The notes beneath the pieces were generated by a model, which had not been told where the DNA came from, ran no database searches, and saw only the letters and a program-made list of their open reading frames with translations. The position numbers and the translations under genes were made by a program. This document shows positions 1 to 5,942 of a stretch of 6,087 bases of DNA, one piece after another. The stretch spans positions 1 to 6,087 of the forward strand of contig CAMHDX010000063.1 in assembly GCA_946183895.1 (NCBI GenBank), written 5' to 3'. Origin of the DNA: an uncultured Porphyromonadaceae bacterium (GTDB lineage Bacteria; Bacteroidota; Bacteroidia; Bacteroidales; Muribaculaceae). The number at the start of each line of letters is the position of its first letter. Position 1 is the stretch's first letter.

Positions 1-160
1 GTCACCATTGCCCGGCATTGTGGAGAGATCTGTTATATGTCATACCGAACACAGGTTTTTACTGGTATCCCCTTTTTAACAAGCGAAATTAGTAAATTAT
101 TTTGTGGTATTGAAAATAATACCTATCTTCGCTCTTTAAATGCATAAACAAAAAAATATT
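1..160. other. Left-edge AT-rich region, no identifiable gene
   Basis: All three plus-strand frames are open at the window edge. One runs 48 codons to a TAA at 145-147, another about 31 codons to a TAG near 94-96, the third about 25 codons. Any of them could be the C-terminal end of a truncated upstream gene, but none translates to a family I recognise, so no CDS is called. A degenerate promoter-like pair, a T-run at 73-77 and TTATTTTG at 97-104 (one mismatch to TAnnTTTG), sits at a position that could serve the DUF4160 gene at 161, but the match is weak. The base composition is clearly richer in A/T than the region after 900. Confidence 0.35.
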
Positions 161-399
161 ATGCCAGAGATATTCAGATTTTTCGGGTTTTCGTTTTTCT
201 GTTATAGTCGTGAGCATGAGCCGATTCATGTCCATGTAGAGGCAACGGTGGATATGCAATCTTTGACCTTATAGACAATCAATTTGTACTGCGCGAAAAG
301 GTTAGAATCAAAGCGTCGGACTTTAAGAAGATAAAATCTGTTATTGACGAAAATGTTGATATTATTATCAAGCGTTGGAATGAATATTTTAACAAGTGA
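161..399 (+). pseudogene. DUF4160 family protein, frameshifted
   Basis: From the ATG at 161 the frame reads MPEIFRFFGFSFFCYSREHE, then PIHVHVE, the typical N-terminus of the small DUF4160 family with its HVHVE motif at residues 23-27. It then leaves the family pattern and stops at TAG 272-274 after 37 codons. From base 241, in the -1 frame, the sequence continues as GNGGYAIFDLIDNQFVLREK and ends in KRWNEYFNK before TGA 397-399, the expected DUF4160 C-terminus. Joined, the two parts give about 79 residues, the normal family length. One missing G in the run at 241-242 explains the break. The second half has no ATG of its own. No classic slippery heptamer is present, so a mutation or sequencing error is more likely than programmed frameshifting. 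DUF4160 genes are often found beside DUF2442 genes and are annotated as possible toxins of type II modules; the biochemical role is not established. Confidence 0.85.
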
Positions 400-412
400 G
401 GAGGATTAGGAG

Positions 413-820
413 ATGAAAATTGTTGAAATCTGGTTTGACGCTGATTATATTTACGGGAAAGATGAGAAAGGGGGAGTTCTTCGTCAGTCTTTGTTGTGGT
501 ATCCTCGTTTAAATGCCGCAACCGATGAGCAGCGCAACGATTATCACATTGGCCTTGGCGGCATACATTGGCGCAACATTGACGAAGACATAAGTTTTGA
601 GAGTTTCAAATATGATGACGCTGAACCGACAGCGTTGCAGAAATTTTTCCTTACTCACAAGGAAATTAACGTCGCAGAGTTTGCCCGGTCTTTAGGCATA
701 AATGCCACTTTGCTCCGAAATTATATTAATGGCTTCAAAAAGCCTTCGGCTGAGCGTGAACAAGCCATCCTTGCCCACATCCATAAATTAGGCAAAGAAA
801 TGGTTGCGACTATTTTCTGA
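413..820 (+). CDS. DUF2442 domain protein with C-terminal helix-turn-helix (putative antitoxin/regulator)
   Basis: The 135-residue protein has two parts. Residues 1-68 match the DUF2442 pattern: an N-terminal MKIVEIWFD strand, then GLGGIHWRNIDEDISFESF at 47-65, the family's characteristic W-x-x-(I/L)-D-E-D-I segment. Residues about 85-115 (NVAEFARSLGINATLLRNYI) look like an XRE-type helix-turn-helix, followed by a basic KKPS turn and a final helix to 135. The gene starts 13 bp after the DUF4160 stop, with purine-rich stretches at 398-404 and 408-412 before ATG 413, so the two were probably co-transcribed. DUF2442/DUF4160 pairs are often listed as putative toxin-antitoxin modules; the helix-turn-helix suggests DNA binding and possibly self-regulation, which is inference. 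The reading frame is intact although its partner is broken. Composition is more A/T-rich than the genes to the right, consistent with later acquisition. Confidence 0.8.
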   Translation: MKIVEIWFDADYIYGKDEKGGVLRQSLLWYPRLNAATDEQRNDYHIGLGGIHWRNIDEDISFESFKYDDAEPTALQKFFLTHKEINVAEFARSLGINATLLRNYINGFKKPSAEREQAILAHIHKLGKEMVATIF

Positions 821-841
821 AGCCTCGGTTGCTCAAACGCA

Positions 842-877
842 CCATCGCCCTCATGCTCGTGAGCGTGAGGGCGATGG
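842..877. terminator. Hairpin between convergent genes, probable bidirectional terminator
   Basis: CCATCGCCCTCA (842-853) is the exact reverse complement of TGAGGGCGATGG (866-877). A T-G pair at 854/865 and GCT/AGC at 855-857/862-864 extend the stem to 16 pairs around the loop CGTG (858-861). It lies between the stop of the plus-strand DUF2442 gene (820) and the stop of the minus-strand gamma-carbonic-anhydrase gene (905), where both transcripts need to end. Neither side has a good T-run, so it may act as a transcript 3'-end stabiliser or a rho-assisted terminator rather than a textbook intrinsic one. Confidence 0.65.
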
Positions 878-904
878 CTTCTCAGCGCGGCGGTCGCTGA
901 CGCG

Positions 905-1417
905 TCAGTCGTACCAGCGGCTGTACATCAGGTAGTTGGCGGCTATCTTGACGTTGATTTCGCTCGCCTGCGAGGGGTCCACCATCTTCTTGAACTTGGC
1001 GGGACTGCCCGCCCACAGCTCGTGCGGGCCAATCTTGGTGCCGCTCAGCACCACACTGCCCGCCGCCACGATGGCACCCTCACCCACCTCGGCATGGTCC
1101 AGAATGATGCTCCCCATGCCAATCAGCGCCATGTCGCCAATCTTGGCGCCATGAATCACCACATTGTGGCCAATCGACACATCGTTGCCAATCTCGGTCA
1201 CCGATTTCTCGTACAGGGTGTGGATGGTCGAGTTGTCCTGAATGTTGACACGGTCGCCAATGGTTATCGTGTTGACATCGCCGCGCAACACCGCGCCGAA
1301 CCACACGCTGCAATCCTTGCCCATAGTCACGTCGCCAACGACCGTGGCGTTGTCGGCGAGGAAGCACCCCTCGCCTATCGTTGGGGTATAGCCCCTAACA
1401 CTCTTAATTAAAGCCAT
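905..1417 (-). CDS. Gamma-class carbonic-anhydrase-like hexapeptide-repeat protein
   Basis: This 170-residue protein is a left-handed beta-helix of the gamma-carbonic anhydrase-like family (YrdA/PaaY/CaiE type), which forms trimers with metal sites between subunits. Hexapeptide repeats run from about residue 14 to 130 (for example IGDRVNIQDNSTIH and IGNDVSIGHNVVIHG). The three histidines expected to bind the metal are His66, His84 and His89. The conserved RGD is at 45-47, Gln60-Asp61 follows, and the family tail WAGSPAK is at 135-141. Length is normal. If active it would interconvert CO2 and bicarbonate in the cytoplasm, but many members of this subfamily have no measured activity, so the reaction is uncertain. 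It has no signal peptide. It is the last gene of the minus-strand run, starting 39 bp after the aminopeptidase stop, with an AT-rich leader and no separate promoter match seen. Confidence 0.9.
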   Translation of the reverse strand: MALIKSVRGYTPTIGEGCFLADNATVVGDVTMGKDCSVWFGAVLRGDVNTITIGDRVNIQDNSTIHTLYEKSVTEIGNDVSIGHNVVIHGAKIGDMALIGMGSIILDHAEVGEGAIVAAGSVVLSGTKIGPHELWAGSPAKFKKMVDPSQASEINVKIAANYLMYSRWYD

Positions 1418-1456
1418 TTCAGTTTATAATATATTAATGTTTAGTTAATTACGTGG

Positions 1457-3238
1457 TCACAGTGGAGCGGTGGCGCGCTTGAGCCACGCGGCGCTGTCGG
1501 CATCGAGCAGCGGCAACAGCGCCGTTGCCACGCGGGCGTGGTACTCATCGACCTGCGCGCGCTCGGCGGCAGTGAGCATCGCCACATCAATCAGGCGGCG
1601 GTCATAGGGCAAGAGCGTCAACGGCTCAAAGCACAAGAACTCGCCAAACTCGTCATTCGAGCGCTCGCTGTTGACGCACAGCAGCAGATTCTCGATGCGA
1701 ATGCCATACTTGCCGGCACGATAAATGCCCGGCTCGTCGCTTGTCACCATGCCGGCACGCAGAATCGCCGGATTGAGGTTAGTGCGAATGCTTTGCGGCC
1801 CCTCGTGGCAGCCCAGGAAGTGGCCCACGCCGTGACCGGTGCCGTGGCCGTAGGTGAAGCCCTGCTGCCACAGCGGCATGCGCGCCAGCGCGTCAAGCTG
1901 CACACCGGTAGTCCCCACAGGGAACACCGCCGCCTGCAACGCCAGGTGCCCCTTGAGCACAAGTGTGTAGTCGCGACGCATCTCGTCGCTCACCTCGCCC
2001 AGCGCGATGGTACGCGTCACATCGGTCGTGCCGTCAAGGTACTGTCCGCCCGTGTCGATGAGCACCAATCCCTCGGGACGCAACTCAGACGACGTCGCCG
2101 GCGTGGGCTCATAGTGCACAATCGCGCCATGCTCGTTGTAGCCCACAATGGCGGCAAAGCTCTCCTCGCGATAGAGGTCACTGCCCTCGGCACGCAACTG
2201 CGCGATGCGAGCGGCGACATTACATTCGGTCACCTCGCCGCGCGCCACCGCCGTCTCCAACCAGCACATCAGGCGCGTCAACGCCACGCCGTCGCGCAGG
2301 TGGGCATCACGAAATCCCTGAATCTGCACCTCGTTTTTCACCGCCTTGAGCGCCGCCACCGGCGATGGCGAGTACACCTTGCCACAGGGCAGAGCCTGCG
2401 CCAGCGTGTCGCTCACGCTGTCCGGGTCGAGCAGCACATACTCCGTGTCGCGCTTGCGCTCCAAGTAGCGGACAATGTCGTCGTACTCGCGGATGTGCAC
2501 ACCCGCCGCGCGCAGGTGCTCCTTGACATGCGGAGTGACCTTAGCCGGGTCTATAAACAACGAGCGCTCGCCGGCCGACACGAACGCGAACGCCGTGACC
2601 ACCGGAGTGTACAAGATGTCATCGCCACGCAGGTTATAGAGCCACGCGATGTCGTCAAGCGCCGTGAGCAGCACCGAGGTCGCCCCCACGCGGTCCAGCA
2701 CCGCCACGAGCGCCTCAACCTTGCTGTCAATGTCCTCGCCGGCATACTGCAGCTCGTGGACAAACGCCGGAGCGGCAGGCATGGGTGGACGGTCGGTCCA
2801 CACACGGTCGGCGGGGGCAAAGTCGGTAGCAAGCATGAAGCCATGCTCACCGCAAAACCGGTCATAGCGGTTAACCTCGTTGACCGTAAACAAGCGGCCG
2901 TCGATGGCGAGCACGTCGTCCTCGCCCAGGTGCTCAGCCAGCCACTCGGTGATTGACGGGTCGCCATAGTCGCCCTCGCGCATCAGCACAATGCCGGTGC
3001 CCTCCAACTGCTGCTCGGCTTGCAAGAAGTAGCGCGAATCGGTCCACAAGGCAGCCTGCTCAAGTGTCACCACCGCCGTGCCGTTGCTGCCGTCAAACCC
3101 CGTCAGCCAGTCGCGAAACTTATAGTGGTCGCACACATACTCACTGTGATGCGGGTCGGTGCCGGGCACAATGACCGCATCGACATTAACGCGGCGCATG
3201 TACTCGCGCAGCGCCTCAAGATGTTGTTGAATGTTCAT
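1457..3238 (-). CDS. pepP: Xaa-Pro aminopeptidase (aminopeptidase P, peptidase family M24B), three-domain type
   Basis: This 593-residue cytosolic metallopeptidase should remove an N-terminal residue that precedes proline. The layout is the long eukaryote-like type: a creatinase-like N domain (about 5-140), a second creatinase-like domain (about 150-310), the M24 pita-bread catalytic domain (about 320-535) and a C-terminal M24_C segment. All five dinuclear metal ligands are present: Asp395 in IDTGG, Asp406 in TTDVTRT, His469 in GHGTGHGVG, Glu502 in SDEPGIY and Glu516 in RIEN. The catalytic histidines in IVHYEP (375) and CHEGP (478) are also there. The start chosen is the ATG at 3238 (MNIQQHLEALREYMRR). 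The open frame extends back to 3337, but those 33 extra residues lie in the end of the phosphatase gene and do not resemble the family. The gene follows the phosphatase stop by 29 bp and is probably co-transcribed with it. The gene symbol is used by function; the protein is longer than E. coli PepP. Confidence 0.93.
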   Translation of the reverse strand: MNIQQHLEALREYMRRVNVDAVIVPGTDPHHSEYVCDHYKFRDWLTGFDGSNGTAVVTLEQAALWTDSRYFLQAEQQLEGTGIVLMREGDYGDPSITEWLAEHLGEDDVLAIDGRLFTVNEVNRYDRFCGEHGFMLATDFAPADRVWTDRPPMPAAPAFVHELQYAGEDIDSKVEALVAVLDRVGATSVLLTALDDIAWLYNLRGDDILYTPVVTAFAFVSAGERSLFIDPAKVTPHVKEHLRAAGVHIREYDDIVRYLERKRDTEYVLLDPDSVSDTLAQALPCGKVYSPSPVAALKAVKNEVQIQGFRDAHLRDGVALTRLMCWLETAVARGEVTECNVAARIAQLRAEGSDLYREESFAAIVGYNEHGAIVHYEPTPATSSELRPEGLVLIDTGGQYLDGTTDVTRTIALGEVSDEMRRDYTLVLKGHLALQAAVFPVGTTGVQLDALARMPLWQQGFTYGHGTGHGVGHFLGCHEGPQSIRTNLNPAILRAGMVTSDEPGIYRAGKYGIRIENLLLCVNSERSNDEFGEFLCFEPLTLLPYDRRLIDVAMLTAAERAQVDEYHARVATALLPLLDADSAAWLKRATAPL

Positions 3239-3267
3239 CCTTGGATGTGTTATATTTTTTAATGTAA

Positions 3268-4740
3268 TTACTTGACAAGTTCGGTAATCGGTTGTCCGAT
3301 GCACGCGTTGGGCGCCTGGATGTGCAGCATGGCGCACACCGTGGCGGCGATGTCGGTCATGTGGGTCAACCGCGCGGTCTCGCCGGCATTGACGTGCCAG
3401 CCCATGAACACCAGCGGAATGTGAGTGTCGTCCTGGGTGTAGGTGCCGTGCGACGAGCCGGGGTGGCCATCAGCGCCGGTGTACACGCCCGGCTTGTGCA
3501 CCAGGTGAATCTCACCGCTGCGCTCACGCGCGTAGCCCAGCGCCAACCGCTGCTTGAGTTCTGACGGTATCGCCGCCTTGTCAAGGTGCTCCAGGTCAAC
3601 CGCCCACTGCGTGAGCGAATCCTGCTCCAGGGCGCGACATGCCGCCCACGCCACCTCGTCGCGGTCCAGGTCGGCGCGCACGATAGCCTCGTGGTTGAGG
3701 TAGATGCTGTACTGCTTGTCATACTTGATCAGGTTGGCGACACTAAACTGCCGTTCCAGCACGGCATTGGCGGCTTGGCACTGGCGCGTGGTGTTAGCCA
3801 TGTGCCACGGCAGGTGCAACGCCCTCATTGACTTGAGGTTGTACGTGCCTCCATGGTCAGCTGTCAGGAACACCAGATACTCACCCTTGCCCACCTCGCG
3901 GTCAAGCGCGTCAAACAGTCGGCCCAACTCCAGGTCCAAGCGCGCATAAATGGCGTTGACACTGTCGCTCTTGATGCCATAGTTGTGCGCGCAGGCATCG
4001 GTACTGCTGTAACTCACAGCCAGCAAGTCGGTTACATTATCCTTGCCCATATTGAGGTTGCGCATCGCGGTGAGAGCCAGCTCGGTGGTCATCACCACAC
4101 CGGAGGGCTCGTCCCACAGGTTGGTGGCAAGCGCCGCCTTGTTGCGCTTGTTGAACTCCTCAAGCCATTGTGGCAACTTGTCCACATAGTAACTGCTACT
4201 GATGAACTTGCCACCCTTGCCGTCATACCATGTGGCAAAGTCGGCTCCATGTCCGGCAGGCAGGATTGACGCGCGGTCCTTGAGCGACACGCCCGCCACG
4301 ACAGCCTTGCCCTCAGTCGCCACCTTGAGCTGGTCACCGATGGTCGTCGCCCACAAGTTGCGCGGCGACTGGCGTCCCACCTTGCCGTCGGTGCCCACCG
4401 GCTTCACGTCGGGGTCCCACACGCTGTTGACCGACTCCCCGTTGATGTGATAACTATTGCCGGCAATGCCGTGAAAAGCGGGAGTAGTGCCCGTGTAGAT
4501 GGAGGCATGGCCACAGGCAGTGACCGTGGGGACATAGTCCACCATTGTGTTGTTGCACAAAAAGCCGTCAGCGAGCAGACGATTGAAGCCGCCGCCCGCG
4601 CTCCACGTGTCGCCATAGGTGTACAGGTAGTCCCAGCGCATCTGGTCCACCACAATGCCCACGACCAGGCGCGGACGCGCCGGCTGCGCTGCCGCGGCAA
4701 GCGCCAGCAGCGACATGATGATAAGTGATTTAACTCTCAT
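3268..4740 (-). CDS. pafA: Exported PafA-like alkaline phosphatase (phosphomonoesterase)
   Basis: This 490-residue protein begins with a signal peptide (basic start RVK, hydrophobic 5-18, likely cleavage after the alanine run near residue 18), so it should act in the periplasm or at the outer surface. It belongs to the alkaline phosphatase superfamily and carries the full PafA active site by motif: Asp32 (VVDQMRWDYLY), nucleophile Thr74 (VPTVTACGH), Asn95 (GIAGN), Lys154 and Arg156 (LKDR), Asp248 and His252 (SSTDACAH), Asp295-His296 (TADHG), and His431 (SSHGT). The Lys-x-Arg pair is typical of PafA-type monoesterases and missing from the related NPP diesterases, so release of phosphate from monoesters is the likely reaction. 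At 490 residues it is shorter than the characterised flavobacterial PafA (about 545), with no motif lost. It lies 76 bp after the lacI-type gene and 29 bp before pepP. Substrate preference cannot be read from the sequence. Confidence 0.88.
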   Translation of the reverse strand: MRVKSLIIMSLLALAAAAQPARPRLVVGIVVDQMRWDYLYTYGDTWSAGGGFNRLLADGFLCNNTMVDYVPTVTACGHASIYTGTTPAFHGIAGNSYHINGESVNSVWDPDVKPVGTDGKVGRQSPRNLWATTIGDQLKVATEGKAVVAGVSLKDRASILPAGHGADFATWYDGKGGKFISSSYYVDKLPQWLEEFNKRNKAALATNLWDEPSGVVMTTELALTAMRNLNMGKDNVTDLLAVSYSSTDACAHNYGIKSDSVNAIYARLDLELGRLFDALDREVGKGEYLVFLTADHGGTYNLKSMRALHLPWHMANTTRQCQAANAVLERQFSVANLIKYDKQYSIYLNHEAIVRADLDRDEVAWAACRALEQDSLTQWAVDLEHLDKAAIPSELKQRLALGYARERSGEIHLVHKPGVYTGADGHPGSSHGTYTQDDTHIPLVFMGWHVNAGETARLTHMTDIAATVCAMLHIQAPNACIGQPITELVK

Positions 4741-4757
4741 TGTATGTCTTTTTTAAT

Positions 4758-4784
4758 GTTGAGCTAGTTGCTAACAAGCTCAAC
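4758..4784. repeat. 27-bp inverted repeat in the leader of pafA
   Basis: GTTGAGCT (4758-4765) pairs with AGCTCAAC (4777-4784). After one A/A mismatch (4766/4776), GTT pairs with AAC (4767-4769/4773-4775), leaving the 3-base loop GCT. On the minus-strand transcript the hairpin ends about 17 nt before the pafA ATG and is followed by an A-rich leader, not a U-run, so it does not look like an intrinsic terminator. It could be an RNA stem affecting processing or translation, or a palindromic protein-binding site. Confidence 0.6.
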
Positions 4785-4805
4785 GGTTAATGAATTAACG
4801 GTTAA
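4782..4805. repeat. Direct repeat AACGGTTAA x2 in lacI-pafA gap
   Basis: AACGGTTAA occurs at 4782-4790 and again at 4797-4805, a period of 15 bp. The second copy lies in the odd-length palindrome TTAACGGTTAA (4795-4805), and a partial third AACGG follows at 4804-4808. The first copy overlaps the right arm of the neighbouring hairpin. The repeats might be regulator half-sites or a local duplication. No known motif is assigned. Confidence 0.45.
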
Positions 4806-4816
4806 CGGATGCCTGC

Positions 4817-5845
4817 TCACTTGGTGGTGCCGCGCACCACCAGATGGGTCTTGACCACGCGCTTGGCGGCATGGTCGCGCGGCAAGGTGCCCTCCACCAG
4901 ACCAATCAGGATGTCGACCGCCTGCTCGCCCACCTCTATGCCCCGCTGCTCAACGGTGGTGAGCATCGGGTCACACGACACGGCGCGCGTGTCGTTGGTA
5001 AAGCCGCAAATCATCACCTCGTCGGGCACAACATAGCGCAGGCGCTTGACACTGTAGAGGATGCCCAGCGCCGTGTCGTCGTTCACGGCAAAGAAGGCAT
5101 CGGGCCGGTTGTCCATGCGCATCATCACCGGCGTGATGCGCTCGGCATCGGCACGCGTGTCACACACCCGCACCAAGCTCTCGTCGAGGGTCAACCCGTG
5201 CTTGTACAACGCGTCCTTGTAGCCGTTAAAGCGATTCTTGGCAATCTCCATGTTCATGTCGGTGCCATAGTAGGCAATGCGCTTGCAGCCCTTCTCAATC
5301 AAGTAAGAGACCGCCTTGAGCGAGCCCATATAGTCATCGACGACCACGCGACTGGCATTGATGGCAGGGCAGATGCGGTCATAGAACACCAGCGGCACGC
5401 CGGCATTAGCCAGCGAGATAAAGTGGTCATACTTGACCGTGTCCTTAGCCTGCGAGACAATGATGCCACACACCTTGTCATGCATGAACTGGCGGCAAAT
5501 CTCGCACTCACGCTCATAGTGCTCGCCGCTGCGTGCCACCATGATGCGGTAGCCCCGCTTGTTCGCCTCCTGCTCGATGCCGGTGAGGATGCTGGAGAAA
5601 TAGTAGTGCACAAACTCCGGCACAATCACCCCGATCACCTTGGGCGGCGACTGCGGGCTGCGCCTGAGCTGCTCGGCAAAGGTGTTGGGAGTATAATTAT
5701 GTTCGCGCGCGAAGGCCTGAATAGCCTCGCGGCGCTTACGGCTAATGCCCGGGTTGTCGCTCAAGGCGCGCGACACTGTCGCCACGCTCACTCCCAGTTG
5801 CCGGGCAATGTCCTTCATTGTTAATGGTTGTTGGTGTTCGTTCAT
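4817..5845 (-). CDS. LacI-family transcriptional regulator
   Basis: This 342-residue protein has the standard LacI/GalR plan and length. A helix-turn-helix lies at residues 9-28 (TMKDIARQLGVSVATVSRAL) with the VSVATVSR recognition helix seen in GalR/CcpA-like members. The hinge helix (PNTFAEQLRR, about 53-62) has Leu60, the residue that in this family inserts at a central CpG of the operator. A periplasmic-binding-protein-like effector domain runs from about residue 68 (KVIGVIVPEF) to 335, including CGIIVSQ, a VVDDYMGS segment near 168-175, and FAVNDDTALG. The ligand is not predictable from sequence, but the family usually senses sugars or nucleobases. It is the first gene of the minus-strand run. 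Its own promoter overlaps a matching operator, suggesting autoregulation. The ATG at 5845 is chosen because it gives the usual short lead before the HTH and lies about 20 nt from the predicted transcription start; Met10 is a less likely alternative. Confidence 0.93.
   Translation of the reverse strand: MNEHQQPLTMKDIARQLGVSVATVSRALSDNPGISRKRREAIQAFAREHNYTPNTFAEQLRRSPQSPPKVIGVIVPEFVHYYFSSILTGIEQEANKRGYRIMVARSGEHYERECEICRQFMHDKVCGIIVSQAKDTVKYDHFISLANAGVPLVFYDRICPAINASRVVVDDYMGSLKAVSYLIEKGCKRIAYYGTDMNMEIAKNRFNGYKDALYKHGLTLDESLVRVCDTRADAERITPVMMRMDNRPDAFFAVNDDTALGILYSVKRLRYVVPDEVMICGFTNDTRAVSCDPMLTTVEQRGIEVGEQAVDILIGLVEGTLPRDHAAKRVVKTHLVVRGTTK
4822..4842. repeat. GC-rich hairpin at the 3' end of the lacI-type gene
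   Basis: TGGTGGTGC (4822-4830) and GCACCACCA (4834-4842) form a perfect 9-bp stem with a 3-base loop. It covers the last codons of the regulator gene (encoding roughly LVVRGTT) and ends 2-3 bases before the stop codon. There is no U-run after it. It may pause or partly end transcription between lacI and pafA, or protect the 3' end of a processed lacI mRNA. It could also be a chance result of repeated Val/Thr codons. Confidence 0.5.
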
Positions 5846-5869
5846 CGTATAGTCGTACTAAATTCAGCA

Positions 5870-5901
5870 CAAAAATAAGCTCAAAAAAGCAATGGTGCAA
5901 A
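5870..5901 (-). promoter_or_regulatory. Bacteroidetes-type promoter of the lacI-type gene
   Basis: Read on the minus strand, TTTG at 5901-5898 (-33 element) and TATTTTTG at 5877-5870 (matching TAnnTTTG at -7) are separated by 20 bases, in line with the Bacteroidetes housekeeping sigma factor consensus. Transcription would start near 5864, giving a leader of about 20 nt before the ATG at 5845. The -33 element lies inside the operator palindrome at 5897-5908. Confidence 0.65.
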
Positions 5902-5908
5902 CGATTGC
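5897..5908. promoter_or_regulatory. LacI-family operator, GCAAACGATTGC
   Basis: The 12-bp site is a palindrome apart from one symmetric position pair (GCAA-n-CG-n-TTGC), with the central CpG that LacI-family hinge helices recognise; it closely resembles the PurR/GalR/CcpA class of operators. It lies 52 bp upstream of the lacI-type start and overlaps the -33 element of that gene's promoter, so binding should repress it. It is also 34 bp upstream of the -33 element of the divergent plus-strand promoter. The assignment to this particular regulator is inference from position and family. Confidence 0.65.
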
Positions 5909-5942
5909 GTTCAATTTGCTAAATTTTTAACAATAAAAAACA

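Noticed and set aside
1..147. Possible C-terminal end of an upstream gene in frame 1
   Set aside because: All three frames are open at the edge and none gives a recognisable family, so the coding frame cannot be decided from this window.
230..275. Programmed -1 frameshift in the DUF4160 gene
   Set aside because: There is no X-XXY-YYZ slippery heptamer around 236-243 and no clear downstream stimulatory stem. DUF4160 genes are normally single-frame, so a mutation or sequence error is simpler.
279..521. Minus-strand open frame (80 codons) across the DUF4160/DUF2442 junction
   Set aside because: It spans two plus-strand genes, matches no family I recognise, and is Ser/Thr/Phe-rich as expected from AT-rich antisense DNA.
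898..907. Palindrome TGACGCGTCA overlapping the stop of the gamma-carbonic-anhydrase gene
   Set aside because: It is a short 10-bp palindrome with no loop, at the end of a gene and next to a much stronger hairpin. A chance match is likely.
1022..1411. Plus-strand open frame opposite the gamma-carbonic-anhydrase gene
   Set aside because: The His/Asn/Val-rich periodic translation is the antisense image of the hexapeptide repeats, not a separate protein.
1538..2956. Long plus-strand open frame (472 codons) opposite the aminopeptidase gene
   Set aside because: The translation is rich in Arg, His, Ala, Val and Gln with no recognisable domain, as expected from the antisense of a GC-rich gene. The minus strand has complete catalytic motifs.
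3239..3337. Upstream extension of the aminopeptidase frame by 33 residues
   Set aside because: The extension overlaps the end of the phosphatase gene and encodes a His/Arg-rich stretch unlike the family. The ATG at 3238 aligns with the usual aminopeptidase N-terminus and leaves a normal 29-bp gap.
4844..5824. Plus-strand open frame (326 codons) opposite the lacI-type gene
   Set aside because: It is an antisense shadow of low complexity without domain features, mirroring a clear LacI-family protein.
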